Assembly: GCA_900111695.1 (NCBI GenBank)
Contig: FOHD01000002.1
Location: 124,001-188,000, forward strand
From: Olsenella sp. KH3B4
GTDB lineage: Bacteria > Actinomycetota > Coriobacteriia > Coriobacteriales > Atopobiaceae
Direction of reading: 5' to 3'
DNA length: 64,000 nucleotides
Shown here: piece by piece, positions 44,750 through 53,548 of the stretch
Layout of the letters: the number at the start of each line of letters is the position of its first letter
How positions within the stretch are numbered: the stretch's first letter is position 1
The notes under the pieces: model-generated
What the model saw: only the letters and a program-made list of their open reading frames with translations
Databases searched by the model: none
What the model was told of the DNA's origin: nothing
Made by a program: the position numbers and the translations under genes

Positions 44750-45958
44750 ATGTCGAAGATCGAAATGAAGACCCCGCTCGTCGAGATGGACGGCGACGAG
44801 ATGACCCGCATCATCTGGCAGATCATCAAGGACGAGCTCATCTGCCCGTATGTCGACCTCAAGACCGAGTACTTTGACCTGGGCCTCAAGCACAGGGACG
44901 AGACGGGCGACCAGGTGACCATCGACTCCGCCGAGGCCACCAAGCGCCTGGGGGTAGCGGTCAAGTGCGCAACCATCACCCCCAACGCTCAGCGCGTGGA
45001 GGAGTACCACCTGCACCAGATGTGGAAGAGCCCCAACGGCACCATTCGCTCGATGCTCGACGGCACCATCTTCCGCGCGCCAATCGTGGTCAAAGGCATC
45101 GAGCCCGTCGTGAAGTGCTGGAAGCGCCCCATCACCATCGCGCGTCACGGATACGGCGACGTCTACAAGAACGTCGAGTACCGCGTGCCGGGCGCCGGCA
45201 AGGCGGAGCTGGTCTTCACCGACGGCGAGGGCCACGAGGAGCGCCGCCTGATCCACGACTTCGACCAGCCCGGCGTCATCCAGGGCATGCACAACATCGA
45301 CTCCTCCATCGAGGGCTTTGCGCGCAGCTGCTTCGAGTACGCGCTCTCCACGCACCAGGACCTGTGGTTTGCCTCGAAGGACACCATCTCGAAGATCTAC
45401 GACCACCGCTTCAAGGACATCTTTGCCGACATGTACGAGGCAGAGTACCGCGAGCGTTTCGAGGCTGCCGGCCTCACCTACTTCTACACCCTCATCGATG
45501 ATGCCGTGGCGCGCATCATGAAGAGCGAGGGTGGCTTTATCTGGGCATGCAAGAACTACGACGGCGACGTGATGAGCGACATGCTCTCATCGGCGTTTGG
45601 ATCGCTCGCCATGATGACCTCGGTGCTGGTCTCGCCCCACGGCCAGTACGAGTACGAGGCCGCGCACGGCACCGTTCAGCGCCACTACTACAAGTACCTG
45701 CGCGGTGAGGAGACGTCGACCAACTCGGTGGCCACAATCTTCGCGTGGACCGGCGCGCTCGCGAAGCGCGGCGAGCTGGACGGAACCCCTGAGCTCGTGG
45801 ACTTCGCGAAGCGCCTGGAGCGCGCAACCGTCAAGACCATCGAGGATGGCCGCATGACGGGCGACCTTGCGCGCATCACTACGCTTGAGAACCCCACCAA
45901 ACTCAACACGCGCGACTTCATCCTCGCCATTCGCGAGGAGCTTGAGGCCGGGGCGTAG
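44750..45958 (+). CDS. icd: NADP-dependent isocitrate dehydrogenase (eukaryote-like subtype)
   Basis: This 402-residue enzyme converts isocitrate to 2-oxoglutarate and CO2. It has the family pattern [13 protein letters not shown], the substrate site [17 protein letters not shown], metal-binding [15 protein letters not shown] and [20 protein letters not shown], and the coenzyme region [16 protein letters not shown]. Length and motifs fit the roughly 400-residue NADP subtype rather than E. coli Icd. It follows GGAGG. In a fermenter it likely serves glutamate synthesis. Confidence 0.93.
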   Translation: MSKIEMKTPLVEMDGDEMTRIIWQIIKDELICPYVDLKTEYFDLGLKHRDETGDQVTIDSAEATKRLGVAVKCATITPNAQRVEEYHLHQMWKSPNGTIRSMLDGTIFRAPIVVKGIEPVVKCWKRPITIARHGYGDVYKNVEYRVPGAGKAELVFTDGEGHEERRLIHDFDQPGVIQGMHNIDSSIEGFARSCFEYALSTHQDLWFASKDTISKIYDHRFKDIFADMYEAEYRERFEAAGLTYFYTLIDDAVARIMKSEGGFIWACKNYDGDVMSDMLSSAFGSLAMMTSVLVSPHGQYEYEAAHGTVQRHYYKYLRGEETSTNSVATIFAWTGALAKRGELDGTPELVDFAKRLERATVKTIEDGRMTGDLARITTLENPTKLNTRDFILAIREELEAGA

Positions 45959-45983
45959 GAGACGCGTTCCAGGTGCCAATATC

Positions 45984-46028
45984 GCGCGCGGGGGGGCGAG
46001 GCCGCAATGGCCTCACCCCCTCCCGCGC
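45984..46028. terminator. hairpin between convergent icd and DgaF-like genes
   Basis: GCGCGCGGGGGGGCGAGGCC (45984-46003) pairs with 46009-46028 with two mismatches. Confidence 0.7.
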
Positions 46029-46061
46029 TCTATGAATGCTCGTAACGAAATCTAGAGCTTC

Positions 46062-46796
46062 CTACACCAGCGCCTTGACCTTCCCAAGCAGGGCGCGGAC
46101 GTCGTCGGTCCTGGTGAGGCCGGTCTCCTTGTCGATGATCGAGCTGTAGACGTGAGGGATGACCCTCCTCACGCCGGCATCCAACACGACGTGCATGATC
46201 TCGTCGAAGTTGTCAAGGGTTATACCACCCGTGGGCTCGAGCACGAAGTCCTTCCGCGCGCATGCCTCCGCGAGCGCCCTCAGCTCGTCCTCGCAGCGGA
46301 GACCGCCCATCGGGAAGAATTTGATGGAGTTGCCGCCCATCTCGCGGACGATGTCAATGGCCGTGTCGGCGGGAACGAGTGCCGGCGCCTTGGAGTCCTT
46401 GGAGATGGGGCCTGTCGAGACCTTCACGAGGCCGGGGACGCCAGACGGCGCGCACATCGCATTGATATGGCACTCGTCATTTCCAACGTTCGTGCGGGTC
46501 GCGCTGACCTGACAGAACGCCTGGTTGAAGTGGTTCGCCTTGACGCTCTTCGCGACCTCGGCGACCATGTAGCACTGCTTGGGGTTGCCGCCACCTAGGC
46601 CTACCGAGAGGTTGCCATCGAGAACCTCCATATAGCGCCCCATGTCCTCGACGCACGTGGGGACGTCCGGGTAGTCCGCGGTGAGCACACCGACCTCAAC
46701 GTGGTGCTCCGCGGCCTCGTATATCTCCCGAGCATTCTCCAGGCTCCCGCCCAGGACGTTCAGGCAGACGCGGTCGTTATAGTAGTTGATTGCCAT
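46062..46796 (-). CDS. DgaF-like 2-dehydro-3-deoxy-6-phosphogluconate (KDGP) aldolase family protein
   Basis: This 244-residue TIM-barrel protein is of the EF_0839/DgaF type. Features are RVCLNVLGGSLENAREIYEA, LSVGLGGGNPKQCYMVAEVA, SIKFFPMGGL with the Schiff-base-type Lys region, and FVLEPTGGITLDNFDEI. In Salmonella the DgaF relative cleaves KDGP to pyruvate and glyceraldehyde-3-phosphate in D-glucosaminate breakdown. It is the last gene of an eight-gene operon and follows the DgaE-like gene by three bases, so it probably takes that enzyme's product. Confidence 0.82.
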   Translation of the reverse strand: MAINYYNDRVCLNVLGGSLENAREIYEAAEHHVEVGVLTADYPDVPTCVEDMGRYMEVLDGNLSVGLGGGNPKQCYMVAEVAKSVKANHFNQAFCQVSATRTNVGNDECHINAMCAPSGVPGLVKVSTGPISKDSKAPALVPADTAIDIVREMGGNSIKFFPMGGLRCEDELRALAEACARKDFVLEPTGGITLDNFDEIMHVVLDAGVRRVIPHVYSSIIDKETGLTRTDDVRALLGKVKALV

Positions 46797-46799
46797 GAT

Positions 46800-47909
46800 T
46801 TATCCCTCCATGATCTCTCTCAGTCGCTCCGCAACAAGCTCCTTGTCGCCTTCGAGCATCGGGCGCGGGTCGAGGTCCAGGAGCCCGAGGTTGAGGAACT
46901 CGGTGCGCGCCCAGACGATCGGGTCCCCCGCACGCAACTTCTCGTTGACCGCCTGCATGGTGATCCCGGCGGGAGCCCCCTCTCCGAGGGACACGCGGCA
47001 GCGGTAAATCGCTCGGCCCGCCTCGTCCCGAACCTTCTCGGCCCTCAGGCCGGGAATCCCGTTGACCGCGCTGACAAGCCAGTCTACCTTCTCCTCATTG
47101 GCTGCAGCCTCTGTCTCGTGGTCACGGGCGTCGTACTGGTCGAGGGCTGCGAGGAGGCCGACAATCTGCTCCTTGCCGACCTTCATCGCGCGACCGATGC
47201 CCGTGTACTGCTTCCGGACGTTGGCCATGATGTCTGCCCGCCCGGTCACGAATCCGGACGTCGTCGCCTCGATGGCCTTGGCGCCGCTGTACGTCACGGC
47301 GTCCGCCCCGAGTGCGATGTACTTCCGGAGGTCCTCCTCTGCGGCGCAGTCCATCACGAAAGGGAGTCCGTGGGCGTGGGCGATGTCACGCATGACCTCA
47401 GGGGCAACCATGCCCTTCTGCACACAGTGGTGGCTCTTCACGTAGAGGAGCGCCACGGTCCTTTCGCAGATGGCCTCCTCTATGTCCTCCGGCCTCACCT
47501 CATTGGCCTGGCCAGCCTCCACGGGCACGCCTCCACCGAGCCTGATCATCGTCGTCATGGGGGCGCCGTAGTTGATTGAGTGGCCCTTCTGGAGGATGAC
47601 CTCGTTTGGTAGGCCCGACGAATCGGGCAGGCGCATCATGTCCGACCAACGGCCGCGCGTAACGAGCGCTGCGACCGTTAGTGCTATCGCGGCCGAGGCA
47701 CATGACGTGGGACAGGAATCCTCCGCGCCGGTATGCCGGGATATGAACTCGCCGGCGCGCTTCATAAGGTCCTCGATGACCACGTAGGACTGGCCACCCT
47801 CCTTTGCTGCCTCGGCGACCCGGTCACTGAAGGCCGAGACACCGAGCACCGTCACCCTGCCGGACGCGTTGACAACGCGCCTAAGACCGAGGTCCTGGTA
47901 GATTCCCAA
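46800..47909 (-). CDS. DgaE-like PLP-dependent ammonia-lyase/dehydratase (SelA fold)
   Basis: This 369-residue pyridoxal-phosphate enzyme of the SelA-like group (DgaE/EF_0837) has the N-terminal GLRRVVNASGRVTVLG, the CASAAIALTVAALVTRG helix and the cofactor-binding FVMDCAAEEDL. The presumed PLP lysine is in YSGAKAIEATTSGFVTG. The Salmonella relative turns D-glucosaminate-6-phosphate into KDGP and ammonia. Start is a TTG behind AGGAGG. Together with the downstream aldolase it forms a two-step amino-sugar-acid route, fed by the putative transporter genes upstream. Confidence 0.82.
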   Translation of the reverse strand: MGIYQDLGLRRVVNASGRVTVLGVSAFSDRVAEAAKEGGQSYVVIEDLMKRAGEFISRHTGAEDSCPTSCASAAIALTVAALVTRGRWSDMMRLPDSSGLPNEVILQKGHSINYGAPMTTMIRLGGGVPVEAGQANEVRPEDIEEAICERTVALLYVKSHHCVQKGMVAPEVMRDIAHAHGLPFVMDCAAEEDLRKYIALGADAVTYSGAKAIEATTSGFVTGRADIMANVRKQYTGIGRAMKVGKEQIVGLLAALDQYDARDHETEAAANEEKVDWLVSAVNGIPGLRAEKVRDEAGRAIYRCRVSLGEGAPAGITMQAVNEKLRAGDPIVWARTEFLNLGLLDLDPRPMLEGDKELVAERLREIMEG

Positions 47910-47919
47910 ATCAAACCTC

Positions 47920-48594
47920 CTAACCGAGCAAAGCGCCCAGAATCATCGCACCGAGAATGGCACCACCGGTCATTTCCTTGCCCATCTTGTAGAAGATTGC
48001 AGCACCAATAATTGCGCCAATGCCCGCATACACGTTGTAAGAAGCAGCAGAGATCATGATGAGGGGAGCGAGGTAACGACCGGTTGTGTTGCCTGCGCCC
48101 ATCATGATTCCGGTTCCACCAACCGCAACTCCCTCAGGCATGAACTTACGAATCAGAATGACCACGGCGCCAATCGCAGCACCGATAATCGCACCGGTAA
48201 TCAGGGCAATAAAGAAGTTCGAGAACGGAAACTCCCATCCCATAGAGAGGAAGAGACCTGGAAGACCGATGCCTACGCCTGTCATGAGCGAGCCACCGAT
48301 ATCCATCAGGCCGACCAGCGGGCCCTCAAGGATGCGGGCGATTAGAAATCCTGCGGCAAAGCCTGCAGCGGCTGTGAAGTCACCGGTGTCGATACCGCCC
48401 TGGAGCATGGCAACAATCGACACCTCGTTGAAGGCTCCAGTGTGGAACTTGAGGTACATGAAGGTGCCAGCGAAAATCGCCGCCGCAGCTCCCATAACCA
48501 GCAGAATGAAGGTTGAATCCTTCATCATGAACTTGCTAAATGCAGACATCTTTGGCGCCTCAGCGACCGCCTGATCGTTTGCTTCGTTTGCCAT
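47920..48594 (-). CDS. DUF4310 family membrane protein
   Basis: This 224-residue protein has about six membrane helices, Gly/Ala-rich, with DSTFILLVMGAAAAIFAGTF at the N-terminus and GGTGIMMGAGNTTGRYLAPL in the second half. It matches the EF_0833-type family that always travels with DUF4311, DUF4312 and SFCGS genes as I recall. The role is undescribed; the pairing of two small polytopic proteins resembles the IIC/IID membrane half of a PTS. It has a GGAGG site. Confidence 0.8.
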   Translation of the reverse strand: MANEANDQAVAEAPKMSAFSKFMMKDSTFILLVMGAAAAIFAGTFMYLKFHTGAFNEVSIVAMLQGGIDTGDFTAAAGFAAGFLIARILEGPLVGLMDIGGSLMTGVGIGLPGLFLSMGWEFPFSNFFIALITGAIIGAAIGAVVILIRKFMPEGVAVGGTGIMMGAGNTTGRYLAPLIMISAASYNVYAGIGAIIGAAIFYKMGKEMTGGAILGAMILGALLG

Positions 48595-48611
48595 AGTCAG
48601 ATCCTCCGTTT

Positions 48612-49322
48612 CTAGAAGTTGTTGAAGAAGCCGCGGAAGTAGGCAATTGCGATAAACATCACGACAACGATTGCGATGAGGATCTTAACTACATTGCTCT
48701 TGTAGCCATTCTCATCTGCAGTCTTGCCAATCAGAATACCGAGGACAATTCCAGGAATAGCGTTGCCGCTCACGAGCGCAGAGATGCCACCGAGGACGGT
48801 TCCCCAGATGCCGGTGCTCTTTCCGCCATCAAGCGCCGCGAGCCAGAACACCGCAGGCATGACGGGGTTGATCAGCCACGTAGTTGCGGGCACGAGAACT
48901 CCAGAGGCAACGTCAGAGAGCTTTTGAGGAATAACCGAAGACAGGGAGTTCAGGAAGGTAACGAGAACCGCGCCTACGCCAGCGCCAGCAATTGCCATCT
49001 TGCCGGGATCTTGAACGGTCTCTTCGACATTCTTGTTCCTCGCCAGGAGAATACCGGCTGCCCAGTTAGGAATGATACGGTGCATGACGTCCTGGGTAAG
49101 CGCACCCGCTGCAACAGCAGAAGCTGCAGAGGAGAAGAGAAATCCCAGGCCAAATGAGAAGTGCGCAACGGGATCCCCACCGCATGCGTTCATCTCGCCG
49201 AGAGTTCTAAACGAACCCATTGACTGAACCTCTGGAGCATGGAACATGCGGGAAGCACCCGCTGCGATGCAAGCGCCACCAATGGCTCCGATGATGATTG
49301 AATAGATAACGATTTCAACCAT
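48612..49322 (-). CDS. DUF4311 family membrane protein
   Basis: This 236-residue polytopic protein (about six helices) has GACIAAGASRMFHAPEVQ, the NACGGDPVAHFSFGLGF motif and a C-terminal ALDGGKSTGIWGTVLGG, SALVSGNAIPGIVLG block. It belongs to the EF_0832-type family. The charged motifs in the membrane region (GGDPVAHF) look like substrate or phosphate contacts. It overlaps or abuts DUF4312 and lies 17 bases from DUF4310, so the two likely form one complex. An AGGAG ribosome site is present. Confidence 0.8.
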   Translation of the reverse strand: MVEIVIYSIIIGAIGGACIAAGASRMFHAPEVQSMGSFRTLGEMNACGGDPVAHFSFGLGFLFSSAASAVAAGALTQDVMHRIIPNWAAGILLARNKNVEETVQDPGKMAIAGAGVGAVLVTFLNSLSSVIPQKLSDVASGVLVPATTWLINPVMPAVFWLAALDGGKSTGIWGTVLGGISALVSGNAIPGIVLGILIGKTADENGYKSNVVKILIAIVVVMFIAIAYFRGFFNNF

Positions 49323-49711
49323 TAGACCTCACTCCTCTCGAACTTCAAGTACTTAACGTTCACCTTTATGCTTGCCGTGACGTCATAGCGCGTTCTCTTC
49401 CTAGGCATAAACACGCCCAAGAAATGCTCAGTGAACTCGTTCTTGACGACTCGGTCGAACACCACGCTTTCCGCGGTCATTTGGACTATCGGAGCCTCAA
49501 TCTCCGAAAAGACCCTGTTTCGTAGCGCCTTGAACAAATCGTTGGAGGCATCGACGAGGGTCTCACCTTGGGCATGAACCCGTATCGTGCGAACGTCCTC
49601 TGCTAGGAGTTCCTCTCCCTCAAGTGCGCCCAGCTCCTCATCAACGCCCTTCTCGAACACGGTATCCATGACTTTGCCGGCAGCCCGAACCGCATCTTCC
49701 TTACTCGTCAT
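49322..49711 (-). CDS. DUF4312 family small soluble protein
   Basis: This 129-residue cytoplasmic protein has features matching the EF_0831 family: an N-terminal helix, GETLVDASNDLFKAL and the C-terminal HFLGVFMPRKRTRYDVTASI. There is no membrane segment. The start is set at the ATG; a GTG three codons upstream is also open. It overlaps the SFCGS gene by 11 bases and touches the DUF4311 start, so translation is coupled. Function unknown; a PTS-like accessory role is inferred from the neighbours. Confidence 0.78.
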   Translation of the reverse strand: MTSKEDAVRAAGKVMDTVFEKGVDEELGALEGEELLAEDVRTIRVHAQGETLVDASNDLFKALRNRVFSEIEAPIVQMTAESVVFDRVVKNEFTEHFLGVFMPRKRTRYDVTASIKVNVKYLKFERSEV

Positions 49712-50072
49712 GGGTCTCACGCCATGCCTGGACTATCTTCTCGCCAAGCTCCTCGACATCCAGAAAGCCTAGGCCGATGACCTTGTTGCCTTCCTTCACG
49801 GCCGTATATGCAGCATCGGTGCTTCGAAGCTCGGAAACGGCAGGCCATCCATACTTGGTGTGAGCGGTCAGAGCGCCAGCGCCACCAGACCCGCAGAAGC
49901 TCACGCCGAGGTCGGCGCCCTTCTCGTTCATCACATCACCAAGCTTCATGTCCGCGGCCATGCCGGGGATAACGTAGGCGGTTCCGCCAGCCTTTTCGAC
50001 CCCGCGGGCTACGGCCTGGCCCTTTCCAAGCCTGTGCCCAATTACAACCAGAGGACGCTTTTCTTCGCTCAT
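49701..50072 (-). CDS. SFCGS-motif glycine-rich small protein
   Basis: This 123-residue soluble protein has the name-giving motif LGVSFCGSGGAGALTAHTKYG (about residues 56-76, in pieces SFCGSGGAGA) and an N-terminal VVIGHRLGKGQAVARGVEKAGG. A single invariant-looking Cys in a glycine loop recalls the phosphocysteine of PTS EIIB proteins, though the fold is not proven. It overlaps the PRD gene (ATGA-type) and the DUF4312 gene. It belongs to the EF_0830 family. Confidence 0.8.
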   Translation of the reverse strand: MSEEKRPLVVIGHRLGKGQAVARGVEKAGGTAYVIPGMAADMKLGDVMNEKGADLGVSFCGSGGAGALTAHTKYGWPAVSELRSTDAAYTAVKEGNKVIGLGFLDVEELGEKIVQAWRETHDE

Positions 50073-50422
50073 TGCATGCCTTCCTTTCTCAACGCAACTT
50101 CGATATGAGTAGCAAGGAGGAAAATCTCCGACTCGCTAATCCCCTCCGACTCGTCTCCATAGGCGAGTCGAACTACCTCACGGGCAAGGTCAAACGCATG
50201 GGAAGAAACCTCTCCGAAAGCATCTTCGAGACCCTCCGTAAACTCACCCGCTTCTATTCGACGCTTCAGGGCATCAATGTGGTTGCGGAACATGGGCTCC
50301 TGCGCGTCATCGAAGACAACACCCCGAGACGATAGGAAGCTTTCGACACGATTGACCGTCGAGGACAAATCAAACGTTTTATAGGAGGCCACAGGAGTGG
50401 ATTTAGTGGCGGTATCTTTCAA
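50069..50422 (-). CDS. single-domain PRD protein of the SFCGS cluster
   Basis: This 117-residue protein is essentially one PTS regulation domain: FRNHIDALKRRIEAGE carries the conserved His of the PRD core, and FLLATHIEVALRKEG carries the second. Free-standing PRDs of the EF_0829 type occur in this cluster. It could be phosphorylated by HPr or an EIIB-like partner. The start is uncertain: I propose a TTG near GGAGG, overlapping the end of the amidohydrolase gene by 20 bases; a GTG eleven codons later is possible. Confidence 0.7.
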   Translation of the reverse strand: MKDTATKSTPVASYKTFDLSSTVNRVESFLSSRGVVFDDAQEPMFRNHIDALKRRIEAGEFTEGLEDAFGEVSSHAFDLAREVVRLAYGDESEGISESEIFLLATHIEVALRKEGMQ

Positions 50423-51524
50423 TGTCCTCCCCCTTTGAATAAACGCTCTCGATAACCTCGACCTTCTTCTTAAGAGAGATGGTGTCTCCGGTTGAGTCTG
50501 CGACCACATCATCTGATTCAGTGAGGGAGACAAGGTTGACGTCGCCAACCATGCCCGGCTTGAGCTGGCCCAGCCCCTTGAGATGGAATTGTGCGGCGGG
50601 GGCGCTCGTAACCTTCCTTACGGCGTCAGGGAAAGACTCTCCAAGACTTATGAGCTTGCTCATAACAGCGGCGATGCTGTAAACGGGACCCTCGTAATTC
50701 TCAACATGAAGATCGGTGGAAATCGTGTCGCAGTCAAAGCCGAGGGCAAGTGCCTTCTCATACGTCTTGAAGCTGAAGCTCTCTATTCCATGGCCAACGT
50801 CGAACCGAACTCCACGGGCACGTGCATGCAGTGCCTGGGGAAGAATTTTGCCTTCTTCCGTAACAATGCCACCTGGCTTGCCGTGGTACGTATGAGTGAT
50901 TCCGTCGCCCTTCTCAAGAAGGTCAAGAACGTCATAGAGGGCAGGTGGGAAGTTGCCTACATGGACGAAGAGCGGAAGTCCCAGCTCATGGGCAGTCCGT
51001 GCGGCGACGACTATCGGACGCAGGCCCTCTTCCCCCACAACACTCGATGATGCGCGTGCCTTGATGCCCACAATGTTGTCGGCATGCTCACACGCAACTC
51101 GTTCGCAGGCTTCGACATCAATCTTTGATGGGTCGTTGAGCTCGTGACCTCGAAGAATTCCCTCCTCAGAGATGTTGAGAAGGGTGAAGACTTTCGTCTG
51201 GGCCTTATCGATATAGTTGGTCTTGAAGTCATCGTACGTATCGGATCCACTGCTGCCTGCGTCGAGAACCGTAGTGGCTCCCCGCTCAAGCCCAAGCACA
51301 TCGGGCTCCAGCCCCAGGAATGACTTTGGGTAGACGTGAGTGTGAATATCGATGAATCCTGGGGTGACGTAAAGCGAAGACGCATCAATTACCTCGCCTT
51401 CCTCAGGAAGGCCCTCTCCAACTTTGGCAATTCTGCCATCTCTGAGAATCACGTCTCCGCGCTCGCCCATTAGGCCATTAACTGGCGAGAGGAGCATTCC
51501 GTTCTTTATGGTTACCGATCTCAC
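50403..51524 (-). CDS. amidohydrolase/deacetylase of the SFCGS cluster
   Basis: This 373-residue dihydroorotase-like metal-dependent hydrolase (EF_0838 type) has VTPGFIDIHTHVYP with the HxH metal pair (about residues 54-70), a presumed carboxylated Lys in VGIKARASSS, His in LFVHVGN and THTYHG, and Asp in DTISTDLHVENY. It probably removes an acyl group from an amino-sugar acid. The start is a GTG behind GGGAG at eight bases. It is the first gene of the operon and diverges from the GntR regulator. Confidence 0.83.
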   Translation of the reverse strand: MRSVTIKNGMLLSPVNGLMGERGDVILRDGRIAKVGEGLPEEGEVIDASSLYVTPGFIDIHTHVYPKSFLGLEPDVLGLERGATTVLDAGSSGSDTYDDFKTNYIDKAQTKVFTLLNISEEGILRGHELNDPSKIDVEACERVACEHADNIVGIKARASSSVVGEEGLRPIVVAARTAHELGLPLFVHVGNFPPALYDVLDLLEKGDGITHTYHGKPGGIVTEEGKILPQALHARARGVRFDVGHGIESFSFKTYEKALALGFDCDTISTDLHVENYEGPVYSIAAVMSKLISLGESFPDAVRKVTSAPAAQFHLKGLGQLKPGMVGDVNLVSLTESDDVVADSTGDTISLKKKVEVIESVYSKGEDIERYRH

Positions 51525-51582
51525 GTTAACTTCTCCCTTCACTGAGGCCAAGCAATAGCACTCACCCGGAACAGTGTTGATT

Positions 51583-51598
51583 ATTGTCCCGATACAAT
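51583..51598. promoter_or_regulatory. inverted repeat in the operon/GntR divergent region
   Basis: ATTGT-N6-ACAAT lies between the divergent amidohydrolase and GntR genes in an AT-rich stretch. It is a likely operator for the GntR protein. Confidence 0.45.
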
Positions 51599-51734
51599 TC
51601 TCGTGTGTCTCGATTGTGTTTAACGGTCGTTTCGAGACTGCAAGCGGTATCGAAACGGAGGAAGGCACGGAAGAATACTAAAGTGTGTGGAAGGGCCGCT
51701 TGCTATATCCGCGCTTAGGTATCGACGAGGAATC

Positions 51735-52481
51735 ATGTACAAGTACGAAGAGATCGTTCGGGACATCGAGGAATGCATCGCAGATGGCACTCTTAAGCCG
51801 TATGCGAAGCTTCCTCCCGTTACAGAGCTCTGCTCTGCATACGGAGTCAGCAAAAGCACCATCAATCAAGTGCTCCAAACTCTGTCTGATGAGGGCTTGA
51901 TATCGCGCAGGCAAGGATCAGGCATATATGTCAAGGCAATTGAGACCAGCTCGATAGGCTGGAAGGTTCCCAACCAAGTTGTTCAAATTGCCCCGAGAAC
52001 AGCGAAGATGCCAAGCAATGACTCCATCGACGTCATTGATTTCAATGTCATTAGGCCAGAATCCCGAATTTCTCGTCTGCTGGGAATCAACGGGCAGTCA
52101 TTCTTGTACTTTGTGACGCGTATGCACCGCAATGGACCGTTACCCATTTGCATGGAATATGTTTATCTTCCCATCGAGTCTGTTGGCAGTCTCTCTATGG
52201 CCGCTGCCGGCGGGGACGTCACCACTGAGGTTACGAAGCACTCTGGAGTGCCTGTTGGGAGCTTCGAGAAGACCGTACGTTCGGTATTGTCAACAAATGA
52301 CGAAAGGGCAAGGTTAAAGCTCGAATATGGGACACCACTCCTCGAGGTCGAAGAGGTGGGATACCTTATGGACGGCAAGCCCTTTGGCGTCTTCATAAAA
52401 AGATTTCCCGGCGATCGCTTCGAGTTCAAGGCAACAGGCAGCGACGCCAGCTCTTCTGGAAGCTCGGGAAAAGGGCTCTAG
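51735..52481 (+). CDS. GntR-family (HutC/UTRA) regulator
   Basis: This 248-residue regulator has an N-terminal GntR winged helix (MYKYEEIVRDIEECIADGTL; VTELCSAYGVSKSTINQVLQ; RRQGSGIYVK) and a C-terminal UTRA ligand domain (about residues 85-235) ending in DRFEFKA. HutC/UTRA members sense sugars or amino-sugar phosphates. The divergent placement makes it the probable regulator of the eight-gene operon. The ATG follows GAGGAATC. Confidence 0.88.
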   Translation: MYKYEEIVRDIEECIADGTLKPYAKLPPVTELCSAYGVSKSTINQVLQTLSDEGLISRRQGSGIYVKAIETSSIGWKVPNQVVQIAPRTAKMPSNDSIDVIDFNVIRPESRISRLLGINGQSFLYFVTRMHRNGPLPICMEYVYLPIESVGSLSMAAAGGDVTTEVTKHSGVPVGSFEKTVRSVLSTNDERARLKLEYGTPLLEVEEVGYLMDGKPFGVFIKRFPGDRFEFKATGSDASSSGSSGKGL

Positions 52482-52545
52482 CAAACCAGGGTTTGTCCCA
52501 CGCTTTCGACAAACAGCACTTAAGCCGGCAGCGAGTCCAAGTCCC

Positions 52546-52581
52546 ACCATCTGAGATCAGCGACCACAATTCTCAGATGGT
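52546..52581. terminator. hairpin between convergent GntR and HAD genes
   Basis: ACCATCTGAGA (52546-52556) is a perfect inverse of 52571-52581, loop 14 bases. Confidence 0.6.
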
Positions 52582-52654
52582 CTTCAATCATTGAGGCACC
52601 TATCTGCTCAATCTCCGGAGGGAGGGGCTCCGATTCGACGCCAACTATCTCACG

Positions 52655-53509
52655 TCAATTCGCACCGCTCGTGACCATCTGTCGTCGCTCGAAATCCGCC
52701 AAAGCCTCAGCGACGTCGTCCACCAGCACATCGGCACCCGCACGAACGGCCTCCGGCGCGCGGTTGAACGTATACGCCACATCTGCCTCGCCAAGAAGCG
52801 GCAGGTCGTTGAAGGAATCACCGATGCCGCCAACCAAGCCCAACCCAAAGCGCTCCCGTGCGATTGCCAACCCCGTGCCCTTCGAACACCCCGCGGGCAC
52901 CACGTCCACCGACTCGAGGTTCTGATACGCCGCAACCCTTCCACCAAGTAGCTCTCCCACCCTGGCAGCAAAGCTCGAAGCCCTCTCCTGACTGGCAAAG
53001 CCCAGCGAGACAACCTGAACCGATCCTCCACGCTCCCCCGGCTCGACCGAGAGTGCCTCATCGACGGAACCCACGACTCTCAGCCGCTTGAGAAACGCCT
53101 TGGGCAGCCCAGGAATGTCGCTCTTACCCAATACCAGATAGCCCGAGTTCACAGCCAGAAATGGCGGCCGCGAGGTCTGCCCGCGCGCCACGTCCAGAAT
53201 CGCCCGCACGTCGTCGTTGGGTATTTCGCGTGAGAACAGCGTGTTTCCTTCGGCGTCACTCACACACGCGCCGCTGCTCGTGATGGCGAAGTCAAAGCTG
53301 AGGGCGTTCCCCATATCGTCGAGAACGGCGCCAAGCGGCCTGCCTGTGCACACGCCAAAGAGGCCGCCGCGCACCCGGAACTCCTCGATAGCCGCGAGGT
53401 CACGGGGAAGAAAGTGGTGGAACGGATGGTCGTCCCCACCAATCCCAAAGAAGAGCGTCCCGTCGAAGTCGCTTGCCAACGCTCTTCCCGAAATCGCTGC
53501 GTTTTCCAT
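52655..53509 (-). CDS. HAD-superfamily (Cof-type) phosphatase
   Basis: This 284-residue protein has the HAD motif I ALASDFDGTLFF (about residues 10-21), motif II ITSSGA, Lys in SKGTGLAIA and motif III GIGDSFNDLPLL. The cap is of the Cof type. The substrate is some phosphorylated metabolite. It starts 40 bases after the sulfatase-fold gene in the same direction, so it is probably the last gene of the surface-polymer operon. An upstream TTG is open, but its spacing to AAGGAGG is too short. Confidence 0.85.
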   Translation of the reverse strand: MENAAISGRALASDFDGTLFFGIGGDDHPFHHFLPRDLAAIEEFRVRGGLFGVCTGRPLGAVLDDMGNALSFDFAITSSGACVSDAEGNTLFSREIPNDDVRAILDVARGQTSRPPFLAVNSGYLVLGKSDIPGLPKAFLKRLRVVGSVDEALSVEPGERGGSVQVVSLGFASQERASSFAARVGELLGGRVAAYQNLESVDVVPAGCSKGTGLAIARERFGLGLVGGIGDSFNDLPLLGEADVAYTFNRAPEAVRAGADVLVDDVAEALADFERRQMVTSGAN

Positions 53510-53548
53510 TACTGGGCAGCCTCGAATGGACAAGCCTCCTTCACTTTC

